A program made the translations under genes and the position numbers. A stretch of DNA of 64,000 nt. Origin: Dugong dugon (Eukaryota > Chordata > Mammalia > Sirenia > Dugongidae). The notes below the pieces were generated by a model that ran no database searches, was not told the DNA's origin, and saw only the letters and a program-made list of their open reading frames with translations. The first letter of the stretch is position 1. Each line of letters starts with the position of its first letter. Shown here in pieces: positions 32,633-44,508 of the stretch. The DNA lies in assembly GCA_030035585.1 (NCBI GenBank), contig CM057481.1, positions 6,783,128 through 6,847,127 of the forward strand, in the 5' to 3' direction.

Positions 32633-34400
32633 TAATAGGAATCGTTCAGAAGGACACATATATACTGTGAATCCAATTTGAGCTCTGTTATGTCTGCCTT
32701 TACAAAATACAGCTAAAAAATAAGCCAGAATATCACCATATATGATAGGAGCATGCCAGGATCTATAGTATAAAGCGTCCAATTTTGCCAAGTAAAGAAG
32801 TGAAGTAGAAAAAGAGAAAATTAGGACATAGGATTGAAATACCTAAATTTAAAGGGACTGAATCCCATCTCCCTTAATGCAATAATGGTATTTAAAAAAA
32901 AAGAAAAGAAATTGTCAAGACCCCTTAGCTTCATGGATACCTGCTGCAGTCTGACACCCAGTGGGTTGTGCTGTGTTGAAATCAGACAGAAAACAAAACG
33001 GTGCTGACAAAAAGCACAGATGGACCAGGTCATACCTTTAGTTATGGGAAGTGTGGCTGGATTCTACGCTACTCCGTGTAACACAGAAGTGTCGTTTTGA
33101 AGATACGTGGAATCATTTCGCGGGTCACTTTGAGCAGCCTCCCTTTTCATCACTGCCATGAAATAAGTGTTCAGTCTACCACTGCAATGTACCAAAACCC
33201 CTAAATAAATAAAAATAACCGCGATTTTAAAAAGGTGGGATTTGCAGCACTAAACAGAGGAGTGATTACCAGTTACGATCAGTAAGGCTGAATGCTATTA
33301 TACTTAGAGGAGAGAGATGTAGATGAATGAATTAAATTAGGAACACAATTCTCTTCTTAAATCAGTGTGTTTGATTGTCAGAACCCGGGCTAGAGTGCAT
33401 TATTCTTAATAGACTGTGATTTGTATTGAAATAGGACAGTAGATCTGTTATTGAAATTTATGTGCCGCTTATTGTTCGGTCATCTGCCTTCCTGCATGAG
33501 CTGGGTGAATCTAACAGGCCAGGCTGGCGATTCAGCAGGAGACCATTTCTGTAAGTGGTCGTGCACTCCCTACAGGCTGAAGACTGATTGCGTTGGGGAT
33601 GGGATCAATTCTGCAATCACTAGTTTACGCTGCAGTGATTTACATCCAGGAAACCTGCCGAGGCTTCCGAGGGCACCAACAATGGAATAGTCCATAAGTC
33701 TTCTCTTCCATGGTCTAATTTAAAAAAAAAAAAAAAATGTGTACAGATGTTGATCCTCAGAGGACAACTCTTCTGAACTTCAGCCCTCATCCACTTTAAT
33801 TTTGTGTTATGTGTGATAATTTCATGCATCTTTCTTCCCTTTTTTATTTTGTGAAGCCGGTTTAATGATAGGCTTATGATGTGTTGACTCCAATTTGACA
33901 TTAGGGGGTTTCCCATCTTACAGGCTGACTCCAGGAGACGCTTTTGTGTTCCCTGGCTATCATGGGTAAACATGGAGGAAGAGGAATTGAGAAACAATTC
34001 ACAGTCTGTGCCATTTGATCCCCAAGGCCTCTCTGGAAAGACAAAAGGTTGCTTTGACCTTGTCTTGGTTCGCTTGTTGTCCACAGGTTCTAATAATGGA
34101 CACTTTCACTTTTCATAAAATATGCCTGAACTCTCCACAGATGCGAAGTGGTGAAATACAAAATGATCATACAACTTTAATAAGACATACACATTAGGAG
34201 GAATTAGAAAAGACAGTGCCCATTGGAATCTCAATATCTCCCGCCTCCTAATTTGAAGCACCGTGGAGGGTATGGAAAAGAAGAAGAGACAATCACATTT
34301 GTTTAAAAAAATCACATATAATATTCACGGGTGGGGCATTTTCTGCTCTTTTTATAAGTTTTTCTGCTCTAATTTCTTTCCTTGTTAATAAGGCCAACCT
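32633..34400. other. Repeat-free tract
   Basis: I recognise no mobile element. A 154-codon minus-strand frame (33,620-34,084) contains a low-complexity phenylalanine run from the A run at 33,721-33,737. It has no recognisable domain, so I do not call it a gene. Confidence 0.35.
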
Positions 34401-34570
34401 AGTTGTAGTTAGTCGTTGTGAAGTCGATTCTGACTCACGGTGATCCTATTTGTACAGAGTAGAACAGCTCCATAGGATTTCCAAGGCTGTGATGTTTTGG
34501 AAGCAGATCACCAGGACTGTCTCCTGAGGCCCTTCGGGGTGGGTTTGAGCCGCCAACCTGTTTGTTAGTA
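34401..34570 (-). mobile_element. RTE-tailed SINE fragment, antisense, head missing
   Basis: 'agttgtagttagtcgttgtg', 'agtcgattctgactcacgg', 'ccaaggctgtgatgttttgg' and 'gccgccaacctgtttgttag' give the tail and middle of the AfroSINE-related form. The tRNA-like head that should follow is absent after 34,570. Confidence 0.8.
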
Positions 34571-36280
34571 TTAGAGGAGGATTAATCAATGAGAATAAAT
34601 CATTTACGAGGTAAAGAGCCGTCTGTGCATGGCCTAGCTCTTTTATGATCACCTTAACACTCTTAGTCTGACCTGTATATACAATGGTGATGCCACCAAC
34701 TTGCCATTATCAAGTTTCTCTTGGCTTAAAGCTGAATCATCCTGTTTTCTTGGATTTTACCAACGCTGAGTATTTTTAAGAAATGGATGGCTAACCCACA
34801 CAAGTATAGTCAACTGCTCTTTGACAAAGGCAGAAAGACAATTCAGTGGAGAAAAGATAGTCTTTTCACTAAATGGTGCAGGAAAAATTGGACATCTATA
34901 TGCAAAAAGTGAACCTAGACATAGACCTTATACGTTTCACGAAAATTAATTCAAATGGATCATAGACCTAAATGTAAAAGACAAAACTATAAAACTTCTA
35001 GAAGAAAACATCGGAGAAAAGTCTATATGACCTTGGGTTTGGTGATGAGTTTTTAGACTGAACAGCAAAGACACAATCCATGAGAGAAAAAATTGATAAG
35101 TTGGACTTAATTAAAATTAAAAACTTCTGCTCTATGAAGGATACTATTAAGAGAATGACAGGATGATTCACTAACTAAGAATATATTTGTAAAGCACATA
35201 ACTAATAAAGGACTTGTACCTAAACTATACAAAGAACTCTTTCAACTTAATAGTAAAAAAGGCCAACAAGTTAATTTAAAAATGGGCAAGAAATCTGGAC
35301 ACCTCAGCAAAGAAGATGTACAGGTGGCAAATAAGCATACGAAAAGATGCTTAACATCATATGTCATTAGAGGATTGCAAATTAAAACAATAAAATATCA
35401 CTACATACCACTACATACCCATCATAATCCCTAAAATCCCAAAACTGACAATACCAAATGCTGTCGAGGATGTGAAGTTACAGAAACTCGTTCATTGCTG
35501 ATGGGGGTGCAAAATGGAACAGCCCCTGTGGAAGACAGTTTGACAAGTTTCTTACAAACCTAAACATAGTCTTACAATACGATTCAGCGATCACACCCCA
35601 GTTTGAAAACGTATGTCCATAAACATGAATGGAATAGTACCTTTATTCACAATTGCCAGACCCCAGAAGCAAGCATGATGTTCCTCATTAGATGAACAGA
35701 TAAACTGTTGTACAGCCATAAAATGGAGTACCGTTTGACGGCAAGAAGGAATGAGCCCCACACGAAGACGCGGATAAATGTTTAATGATATTGGTAAGGA
35801 AAGAAGCTGGTCTGTAATGACTACATACTGGAAGATTTCAATTGTATGACATTCTGAAAAAGACAAAACTACAGATACAGTGAACAGATCAGTCATTCCT
35901 ATAGTTGGCAGAGGATTGAATAGGTGAAGCACAAGGAATGTTTTTAGAGAGCTAGAACTATTCTGTATGGTCCTGTAATGGTGGATACACGGTACTATGC
36001 ACTTGTTAAAACCCATAGAACTTTACAGCACAAAGAGTGAACCTTAATCTATGTAAATTAAAAATTATATATATGTATAGATATCGGTTAGGAGTTCAGG
36101 GGCTTCCACTATAGAACGCAGAATGTCACAAAAGAATCTTACTGTATTACAAACGTGTTAAACAATCTCAGTGAAGATGCTGGGCGAAAAGGTGCTGATG
36201 TCAGTAACTGTGGAAAAGAATGGAGTCTGTAAGACTAAAGGCAAAAGGGAACTGTGCATGAAGACTGTGCTCCAGTTGCA

Positions 36281-36692
36281 GTGGTTGTTGTTAGTCGCTG
36301 TCGAGTCAACTCCTCCTCATGGAAACCGTATATATGACAGAACGAAGCATTGCCCGATCCTGTGTCATCTTCCTGATCATTGGCAGGTTTCAGTCCATTG
36401 TTGTGACTGTTGTGTCGTATTTTGAGTGCCTTCCTACCTGGGAACTACATTGGAAGCTCATCTTCCCGTGCGGTATCAGGCGATATTCTGTTGTTATACC
36501 TAGGGTTTCATTGACTAATTTTTGGAAATAGATTACCAGGCCCTTCTTCCTAGTCTGTCTTATTCTGAAAGCTCTGCTGAAATCTGTCCACCATGGGTGA
36601 CCCTGCTCATATTTGAAATACCGGGGGCATAGCTTCCAGTCTCATAGTAACATGTACACCACCACAGTATGGCAAAACTGACAGATGAGTGG
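36281..36692 (-). mobile_element. RTE-tailed non-autonomous element nested in L1M
   Basis: The sequence matches 19,928-20,485 in order: 'tggttgttgttagtcgctgt', 'tcctgatcattggcaggttt', 'aggcccttcttcctagtctg', 'ctgtccaccatgggtgaccc' and 'cagtatggcaaaactgac'. It has no interrupting L1 and therefore shows the undisrupted form of the element. Confidence 0.85.
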
Positions 36693-37841
36693 GGACTCAT
36701 GCGGTTACAGGTTAACAATTCCGAAAATACTATATAGGTATACTAGAATTGAGCAGTTAAGTAAATGGCTGGTGGGAGCCAGGTTTCTCAATGTTAAAGT
36801 GGGATGTTACAGATAAAGGAAGGGAGAAGGCTACAATCACCCATGTGGTAATGAATTTGAATTGGAGACATCCGACTCTGTTTAGCATAATATAGATACT
36901 GGCGGTTACATAGAGAAATATTTATAGATACATGTATATACAGAGGCTAGTCTACACGAATATATTTCCTTGCTCTGTCAGCTGAGAGGGTCTAGAAGCC
37001 ATGATGCCCCAGTAGCAATGAGTACACCTAACATCCAGATCGTAGTTTCTAATACCATTCTCCAGTCAAAGGAACCGGAGCTCCTTGGAGAAATGGCTGA
37101 TGCTAGGACTAGAACAGGAAATATGCAAGATGAGCCTGGAGTGTCTTGTAGTGTCATAAGCAAGAAAGTACCCAAAACAAAACAAAATAAAAAACAATAA
37201 TGGAGACGTGTCGAACGGACACAGGAGCAAACCGGAAGAGATCCTAAAGGCCAAAGCGGAATCAGTTTGAGCAACAAAACAAATAAGGCAGTATTAGATT
37301 ATAGCCCAAAGTATAAAATAAATATCCATGAGTAAATACTGATATAAATAAATGATCGATTACATAATAAATGGGGGAGAATAGATAAATCTCCTATGCA
37401 CAAGAATTCCAAACAATTTATGTAGATATAAGGAGGTGGAGCAACACTCCCAGAGCCTTAAGTGTGGGCTGAGTGCATAGTGACTTCCTTCCAAAGAGTA
37501 CAGTATGGAAGGCGAAAAGCAGGGTACTTAACACTGCTTCAGCTGGGGATCAAGGTTAACATCAATAGTGATAAGTCATGTTGATAGAATGACACTTTAT
37601 TTGTGGTCTTCCCCCCCAAAACACATACTTCCAATCTCATCATAAGTAAAACATCAGACAAATCCCACATGTAGAATGTGAGGCACATTCTACAAAAAAA
37701 TCTGACCAGTGCTCCTCAAACTACAAGGAAAGTCTGAAAGAGTGTCACAGCCAAGAGGAGTATCCTAGATGAGATCTGGGATCCTAGAACATAAAAGGGA
37801 CGTTAGGTAAAAAAATAAGGAAATCTGAATAAAGTATAAAC

Positions 37842-38003
37842 CTAAAAACCAAACCCATTGCTGTCGAGTCAATTCCAACTCATGGAGACCCTACAGGACC
37901 GAGCAGAACTGCCCCACAGAGTTTCCAAGGAGTTGCTGGTGGATTCGAACTGCTGAACTTTTGGTTAGCAACCAAAAGCTTAACCACTGTGCCACCAGGG
38001 CTC
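37842..38003 (-). mobile_element. AfroSINE family A, nested in L1M
   Basis: Antisense short-form copy with 'aaaaaccaaacccattgctg' and 'ccactgtgccaccagggctc'. A 17-bp target-site duplication with two mismatches flanks it: ctgaataaagtataaac at 37,825-37,841 and ctgaataaagtgtagac at 38,004-38,020. Confidence 0.95.
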
Positions 38004-38205
38004 CTGAATAAAGTGTAGACTTTAATTAGTAATAATGTGTCAGTGGTAGCTCACTTATTATGACAGATCTGCTGTATTAATGTAAGAGGATAATAATAGG
38101 AGAAACTGGATGCAGGGTATGTGGGAACTCTATACTATCGTCATGATTTTTCTGTAGCTGTAAAACTATTCTAAGAGAAAAAGTTTATTAAAGCAAAACT
38201 GGTTG

Positions 38206-38702
38206 GCTAGGGTCAAGGTTTGAGGCGCAGAAAGAAAGTTTGTTTTGTTTCTTCCTGTACGAAAGTTATACGCCCTAATGGAGATTGCATGAAGTTGGGC
38301 TTGGTTTTGAAGAGGTGTTGGAGGGGGGACGGTTAGCATCCTTTAATCAGTACCGTAACCAACTTAGACACTCTTAGGTCCTAAAAACAGTGAATGTGGC
38401 GTGGGACACTTGAGGTTTTGGTGTCCTCGTTGGTGAGTCTCCGGAGGATCTTTGGATACTCTAATCAAGTCTGTGGAGCATCTAGTTCAAATTCGGTTGA
38501 AGGACAGTGTCACTGAAACATGCTAGTGATGGTGTTGACCAAACAAAACAAAACGTGACCGACACAGAACCCTGCCCTTAATTTTTCTAGATATTTTACT
38601 TTTCACATGGTTGTTTTGAAGGTGCTACTTTATATGAGAGGCTGTGAGAAATAAAGAACTGCATCTTTTTTTTCTGGTAATTGGAAAAAAGAGTAGTAGT
38701 GT
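38206..38702. other. Unassigned DNA
   Basis: No repeat or exon is recognised. Confidence 0.3.
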
Positions 38703-38865
38703 TAGAGCCCTGGTAGCCCAGTGATTGAGAGCTGAGCTGGGAACCAAAAGATCTGCGGCTGGAATCTGCCAACCACGCCTTAGAAACCCTGTAGGTCAGT
38801 TCTCCTTTGTTGTAGAGGGCCGCTATGAGTAGGAATTGACTCGAAGACACCTTTTTTTTTTTTTC
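38703..38865 (+). mobile_element. AfroSINE family A, diverged
   Basis: 'agagccctggtagcccagtg', 'gaaccaaaagatctgcggct' and 'atgagtaggaattgactcg' are in the right order, and the 3' end is a T run (38,850-38,864). Numerous substitutions indicate an older copy. Confidence 0.85.
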
Positions 38866-39523
38866 TTTAAATAGTATTGGCAGGTAGTTTTTAAAGGAGA
38901 GAAATCCTCTTCCATATTTACGTTGATTTTAATTTTTTGGTTTTTAACACACACACCCCTGCATGTATAGAAAATAAAAGAAGGATCTAATGACTCTTTT
39001 GAGCAAGTTTTAAAAAAGAAAGCCAAGCAAGATTTTGACTCCCGTGACCAGATGCAGCTACATATGAACGAGAAAGATCTGCTGACCTATCTTCACTATC
39101 TGAAGGTGCTAATAGGCACTGCTCTGTCAGAACCGAGGCATCATGGGATCATTGGCTCTAGGTATGTCGTGGGAGCAGTTGACACTGCCTAGTGAGTCTA
39201 GAGCCCGACTCGACCAAGTGCTTCACATTCACTGGGGATCTCGTGCTGCCATCTACCTCTACCCTCACATATTTCTGATATTTTTTTTCAATAGCGCCAT
39301 ATACAGGAGGCTTGCTACATACACATATAGGGTTGCCAAGACCTAGGCATATGAGGGGAAACAACAGCAATTAGGGAAAAATGGAAGCGTATGTGTAAAG
39401 AGTGGAATCTGCCTCAAGTCCCTTTTGGAGTGAGATATGAAATAAATTAATAAATACCAGTTAAAATATGAACGATACAACAGTGTCAATGCGGTAATGT
39501 GATAATACTTTGTAGGCTGTGCA
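38866..39523. other. Unassigned DNA
   Basis: No repeat or exon is recognised. Short frames on both strands at 39,143-39,370 overlap each other and lack any domain. Confidence 0.3.
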
Positions 39524-39677
39524 AACACAGACAGACCCATTGCCATCAAGTCGATTCCATCTCGTAGCAACCCGATAGGACAGAGTAGAACCGCTTCATA
39601 GGGTTTCCAAGGAGCAGCTGATGGTTTTGAACTGCTAACATTTTTGTTAGCAGCCAAACGCTTCACCACTGGCCTAC
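39524..39677 (-). mobile_element. AfroSINE family A, antisense
   Basis: The copy runs from 'cagacccattgccatcaagt' to 'aaacgcttcaccactggcct'. An exact 12-bp target-site duplication, gtaggctgtgca, lies at 39,512-39,523 and 39,678-39,689. Confidence 0.95.
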
Positions 39678-39689
39678 GTAGGCTGTGCA

Positions 39690-40257
39690 GAGCTATGTGA
39701 ATAGAAATTAAAGTCATTAAATGGAGAAGGAATGCGTTGGAGAATTTCAACTTGTCTATAGAGACCAAATAACAACTGCATATGGAGACTCAAGTTTTAA
39801 TTTTCATTATTAAACAGAAGGGATTTGCACTTATTAACTATGTCTTTACCGACAAACCTAAACTCTGCTCTTCTGTTCTGTAAACAGCCCTGATATCCGA
39901 GCTGGTTCAGACAGGCTTCAGACTGTGGTATGCATCTCAGCCTATTAGCTATATATGTCCTTGGGATGTTCCTTTACCTTTCTGAGCCTCAGTGCCCCTA
40001 TCCGTCACCTGTAACCTGTTGGACCACTGAAGAGACTAATGGTCATATTCATAGAGTGCTTTAGCTCATGACTCTCACGCAGGTGCTTCCATGGGGCCTC
40101 TTAGTTCATGGTAGTTGAAAAATAGTTTAATTTTCTTCCTAAGCCGCATTTTAAAATAAGAAATAAAAAAAATTGAAAATCATCAAATAAAAGTAGATAC
40201 TTATCTACTTAAACATATGTAGAGTATTATAAATCTTGTGAATGCAATATATATTAA
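39690..40257. other. Unassigned DNA with a possible MIR piece
   Basis: 'tttacctttctgagcctcag' (39,971-39,990) resembles a MIR core. The match is short and weak. Nothing else is recognised. Confidence 0.3.
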
Positions 40258-40268
40258 GTAACATCAAG

Positions 40269-40470
40269 GCAAGGAGCCCTAGTGGCACAGTGCTTAAGCG
40301 CTCATTGGCTAACAGACTGTTGATTTGAACCTGCCAGCCACTCCACGGGAGGAAGATGTGGCAGTCAGCTTCCATGAAGATTACAGGCTTGGAAACCCTA
40401 TGGGGCGGTTCTACTCTGTCCTGTAGGGTCGCTGTGAGTTGGAATTGACTCAACGGCAACAGGTTTATGG
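40269..40470 (+). mobile_element. AfroSINE family A (long form)
   Basis: The copy runs from 'gcaaggagccctagtggcac' through 'gggaggaagatgtggcagtc' to 'aattgactcaacggcaacag'. Flanking 11-mers gtaacatcaag (40,258-40,268) and gtgatatcaag (40,471-40,481) form a target-site duplication with two mismatches. Confidence 0.95.
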
Positions 40471-40523
40471 GTGATATCAAGATACTTGATTCTCTGTATT
40501 TAGTATTGGTACCTAGTACTTGG

Positions 40524-40698
40524 AAACCCTGCTGGCATTGTGGTTGAGAGTTCTGCTGCTAACCAAAAGGTTGGCAGTTTGAATGCACCAACCACTCCTT
40601 GGAAATCCTATGGGACAGTTCTAGTCTGTCCTATAGGGTCACTATGAGTCCGAACTGACTCAATGGCAAGGATTTTTTTTTTTTTTTTTTTTTTTTTA
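40524..40698 (+). mobile_element. AfroSINE family A with a 25-T tail
   Basis: Only about 50 bp after the previous SINE. The copy is complete up to 'actgactcaatggcaaggat', followed by an uninterrupted T25 run at 40,673-40,697. Target-site duplicates: acctagtacttgg at 40,511-40,523 and acttagtacgtgg at 40,699-40,711 (two mismatches). Confidence 0.95.
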
Positions 40699-40711
40699 AC
40701 TTAGTACGTGG

Positions 40712-41439
40712 GAAAGCAGTGGTGAATATTCTGTTTGGTCTTCCTGGATTCAGATTCAAATCCCAGAGTTTAAATTTGGTCTTTTATTTAGGTTCTGAAC
40801 AATTAACACTCATTAATTTTTCTGAAAAAGCATCAACACCACATCAGGAGTGAAGATTTCTTTACATGCTTACAACATATGCCCTGTTTTTCTAACAGAG
40901 TTAAAAAATAAAACCTACATCATCCTGCATGCTTAAGACGAAAGGAGTTAAAAATCATTTTAAAAAAATGAAGCTGTTAGAAACTCTACTCCAGGATATT
41001 TCTTGCGGACTAGACAGATAGTCTTTGGCAGATCTGGTCTCTGCTTAAATGTTGTCTCAGTGAAAATTCCTTCAGCTTTCTTTTCATTTCGTTCAAGGAC
41101 TGGAATTGGGATGAGGGTAAAATGTGGAACAGTAGGTGGCCCTTAATTCTCACAAACCCTAGCCATCCTGTCATGTTTTAATGATTCTGTTGCAGGTGTG
41201 AAAAGTTTTTCCCCTTCTTTTTTTATAACTTTAGCATAAGCACGAGTTGGCTTATTTTTGTTGCCAGCATGGTGGATTTTTCTATTTGTCAGTCATTTAA
41301 AACTTGATTCTCTCCCTCCTCCCCGCTGCCTCCATCCTTCCTAGTTAAACATCACTTAAATATTATCTTGTAAATTTTCTCCTAAATGGCTTGTGTGCCT
41401 TTTGGCAACCCTTTGTAAATTTTGTTGGCTGCCCAACTT
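40712..41439. other. Unassigned DNA
   Basis: No repeat or exon is recognised. Confidence 0.3.
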
Positions 41440-41935
41440 GTACACCAATGTTGATTGCAGCATGATCCACAATAGCCAAGAGGTAAAAGTAACCCAAGTG
41501 TCCATCAGCAGAGGAATGTACAAACAATTTGTATTACACACGTTCGATGGAATATTATTCAGTGATAAAGAAAAATGAAGTTTTAATACATTCTACAGCA
41601 TTGATGAACCTTGAATGCATTGTACTAAGTGAAATAAATCATCCATAAAAGGACAAATATTCTATGATTGTACTTGCAAAATGTCTAGAATAGGCAAAGG
41701 CGTAGAGACAAATTTATTAGTGGAAACAGGAGCGGGGGTGAGGGTGGGAGTGAGGAGTTATTGCTTAAAGGGTACTGAGTTTCTATTTGGGATGCTGAAA
41801 AACATTTGGAAATAAATAATAGCGATGGTTGTACAACATGGTGGATGTAATTAACGTCACTGAACTGTATACTTAAAACTGGTTAAAATGACAAATGCTG
41901 TGTAATACACATTTTACTACAATTAAAAAACAAAA
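41440..41935 (+). mobile_element. L1M 3' end
   Basis: It has degraded ORF2 end sequence ('tgttgattgcagcatgatcc', 'aatagccaagaggtaaaagt', 'tggaatattattcagtgat') and the 3' UTR ('gtcactgaactgtatactta', 'aaactggttaaaatgac'). It ends in 'acaattaaaaaacaaaa'. The same type occurs at 16,434-16,830. Confidence 0.85.
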
Positions 41936-43089
41936 CTCAGGGACGATGAAGTAAATCTGACTCAATGTACCTGTGCTTTGTTAAAAACAGTGATAGTTTT
42001 GCCTTCCTACCCCACTTGGAAAGTTAATAACTTCTTAAATGAAAAGATGGAACTTGGTGTACACTGATGAAGACAGAGGGAATCAGGAGCCTGAAGTTCA
42101 GTAGCCCCTTGGGCAGTTTTAGACTTGGGTTCTTGCTCAATTCTCTTACATTCTCCCTTAACAGAAATGTCTTCTTTCAAGGTTCTATAAAAGAGATAAT
42201 TGGGGTACTTCATCTTAAATTTGATCCTGTTGCTACAGAGCTACACATTTATGAAACTAATCCTAAATCTCCATTTCCGTAGCTGAGACTGTTAGCATTG
42301 AATCACAAGACTCATTTTCCCTCTTGTAATGTTAATCTGAGAAGCACACCAGCGATTTATATGCTCAGGGACTTTGCATATATCCTCTCAGATTCTTGGC
42401 TCTGACCACAGTCTAACCTAGCCCACAATGTAATTGTGACAAAGCAGAAGAAATGACAGTATTTTTCTGAGAATCCTTTTTTAGGAAAAAAAAATCTTGA
42501 AGGAGAGAGAAGTTTTTTTCTGAACCTTAGAGAAAGAAATGTGTGACTTACTTTGACATAACTATATCTCAACTGACTATATCTCAACTAAATGTGCAAT
42601 GATGGTGATACCTGAAGAAGTAATTAAAAAATCAGTCATCCTAAAATGCAAAGCAGCGATGCTAAAGCTGGTACTTTGAATACACACCTTCTGCCATGGT
42701 GTGTTACTGACGGAGTTTGTCTATTTCCCAACCTCAATGAGCTGGTTCTATTTTGACCTACTGCTATGTGAAGGGACTGCGTTTAGAAACATAGCTTGCA
42801 CTTTAGCTTGTTTATTCAAAACTATAAGGTTAGGGAGAAACTGATCATAACGAATTCCATTAAGGTACCACTACCTCTGTCACTGCCTTTCACTTTTCCC
42901 GCAGCTCATTGTGCTAGTACATTTGCCTCGAGTTTTGGTCTTCTGGATGAGTAACTCACTGTTGTCAAATTTTAGGTCAACTTTTCCTAGCCTTTTTTTT
43001 TGCTTTGCCTCATTGTATCATCCCCCTATCCCTGCAACTCTGCTTATTATTTACTTTAATAGCAGCTATTTAGTTTTAAGTACAGAATT
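41936..43089. other. Unassigned DNA
   Basis: No mobile element is recognised. A 15-bp tandem duplication (actatatctcaactg / actatatctcaacta) lies at 42,561-42,590. Overlapping short frames on both strands at 42,007-42,282 have no recognisable domain. Confidence 0.3.
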
Positions 43090-43248
43090 TCTAGTTCCTG
43101 TGGCGTAGCGGTTAAGAGCTCAGCTGCTAGCCAAAAAGCTCAGCAGTTCAAATCTACCAGCCGCTCCTTGGAAACCCTGTGGGGCAGTTCTACTCTGTCC
43201 TATAGGGTCACTGTGAGTCAGAAGCCACTGGATGGCAATAGGTTTGGT
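43090..43248 (+). mobile_element. AfroSINE family A
   Basis: The copy runs from 'ttcctgtggcgtagcggtta' through 'cagttcaaatctaccagccg' to 'gatggcaataggtttggtta'. A short TTTA repeat (43,249-43,264) follows. Confidence 0.9.
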
Positions 43249-43264
43249 TATTTATTTATTTATT

Positions 43265-44128
43265 GTTGGTGAGGTATATATACACTTTGTGAATTTGTGC
43301 AAAAGTTCAAGAAGGTCCTTGCAAGCCACTGGGGCACGCCCTCTCCTTTCTGATTTTTCATCAGTTTCTCCCTGGGAGCATCACATCACCTTATAGGCGT
43401 TTCATTGCCTCTTGTGATTTCATTTTTTACTTCTCTTTCTTCTTTCTAGTCTCTTTATATCCCCCACCTTTCTCCTTGCTTCACCCTGCTCAATTTTTTC
43501 AATGACCTGTTTTTTCCCAGCCAGAAGAACCAGAAAGAGTATTAAGCAGCCAAGAGGGGCTCCCATTTCCAAGCAACAGATCTTATCACTTGGCATCTGA
43601 AGGCTGCAGCAGGACTTTAGGTGACTCATGCTTCATGCAGCTTTTGTCATTACACCAGCTTCCTGCTTATGCTAAAGCTCTCCTCCTTCCTGTCAGCATT
43701 CCTCCTGCTCAGCTTTATAAAAAACCTCTCTGGGAAACCTGACTTCCCAAGTCTTTGAGATACCCCAGCCTTTCCAGGAGCTTTCTTATTTACTTGTGTT
43801 TTTTCTGCACGTGTTCCACCTCTGCACCTTGACTACCTAGTTTTTTTTCTCCCATTTCTACACAACAGCAGCCAGATATTTATTTATATATCATGCAGCT
43901 TCAAAGTTTGAGGAATTTTAACTTCAGTACCCTTGCTCAAGGTTATTGTGATTGCTTTTATGACATCCAGGTAAGTTTCGCTTGAAAATATCTCCACATT
44001 TTTATTTATTAACGTCTGACTAGTCCACAAACATTCTGTCTTGGGCTTCTCCTGGATCTTCACTCTCTGATAAGGGAGCGACTAAGGCGCAGGTGGTTAT
44101 TTAAATGTGAACTGATTACCAGTTTAAC
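43265..44128. other. Unassigned DNA
   Basis: No repeat or exon is securely recognised. The first about 130 bp may belong to an old repeat that I cannot assign. Confidence 0.3.
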
Positions 44129-44348
44129 CAAAAAAAAAAAAAAATACACATAGTTATCATCCAGTGGATTCTGACTCATGTTGACCCCATTTGTGTCAGA
44201 GTGGAACTGTGCTCCTTAGGGTTTTCAGTGGCTGCTTTTTTGGAAGTAGAGTGCCAGGCCTTTCTTCAGAGACACCTCTGGGTGGACTTGAACCTCCAAT
44301 CTTTCGGTTAGTAGCCGAGCACATTAACCATTTGCACCACACAGGGAC
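44129..44348 (-). mobile_element. AfroSINE family B, antisense
   Basis: The A run at 44,129-44,144 is the complement of the T-rich tail. Then follow 'atccagtggattctgactca', 'agagtggaactgtgctcctt', 'ttttttggaagtagagtgcc' and 'ggttagtagccgagcacatt'. Confidence 0.9.
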
Positions 44349-44364
44349 TTAAAATAAAACTTAA

Positions 44365-44508
44365 AAACCTTTTTCTTTTTTTCAGTCACATTGGCCACAT
44401 TTCAAATGTTCAATAGATATATGTGGCTGATGGCTGCCATATTGGACAGGACAAATCTAGAACATTTCTGTTATGGCAGAAAGTTCTATCGAAGAGCACT
44501 GTTAAAGA
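44365..44508 (-). mobile_element. MER-type DNA-transposon fragment
   Basis: 'ttcagtcacattggccacat', 'atatgtggctgatggctgcc', 'atattggacagg' and 'agaacatttctgttatggca' match the end of a well-known palindromic hAT-like MER element. I cannot assign the subfamily, and the strand is uncertain. Confidence 0.6.

Larger units (their letters stand above)
34785..38205 (+). mobile_element. Ancient L1 (L1M/L1ME type) with two nested insertions
   Basis: The left part (34,785-36,020) is degraded ORF2 C-terminal sequence with many stops: 'ctctttgacaaaggcag', 'aaatggtgcaggaaaaattg', 'gaagaaaacatcggagaaaa', 'ttgcaaattaaaacaata'. The long 3' UTR continues through 'ggagctccttggagaaatgg' (about 37,078) and ends at about 38,205 with 'taaaactattctaagagaaa', the standard end of this L1 type. 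An RTE-tailed element interrupts it at 36,281-36,692 and a SINE at 37,842-38,003. Confidence 0.85.

Noticed and set aside
33620-34084. 154-codon open frame on the minus strand
   Set aside because: It includes a phenylalanine run encoded by an A run, has no recognisable domain and no splice or promoter context.
35591-36016. 141-codon minus-strand frame
   Set aside because: It is antisense to degraded L1M ORF2 and 3' UTR sequence.
39343-39768. 141-codon minus-strand frame
   Set aside because: It runs through the family A SINE at 39,524-39,677 and its flanks and shows no domain of its own.
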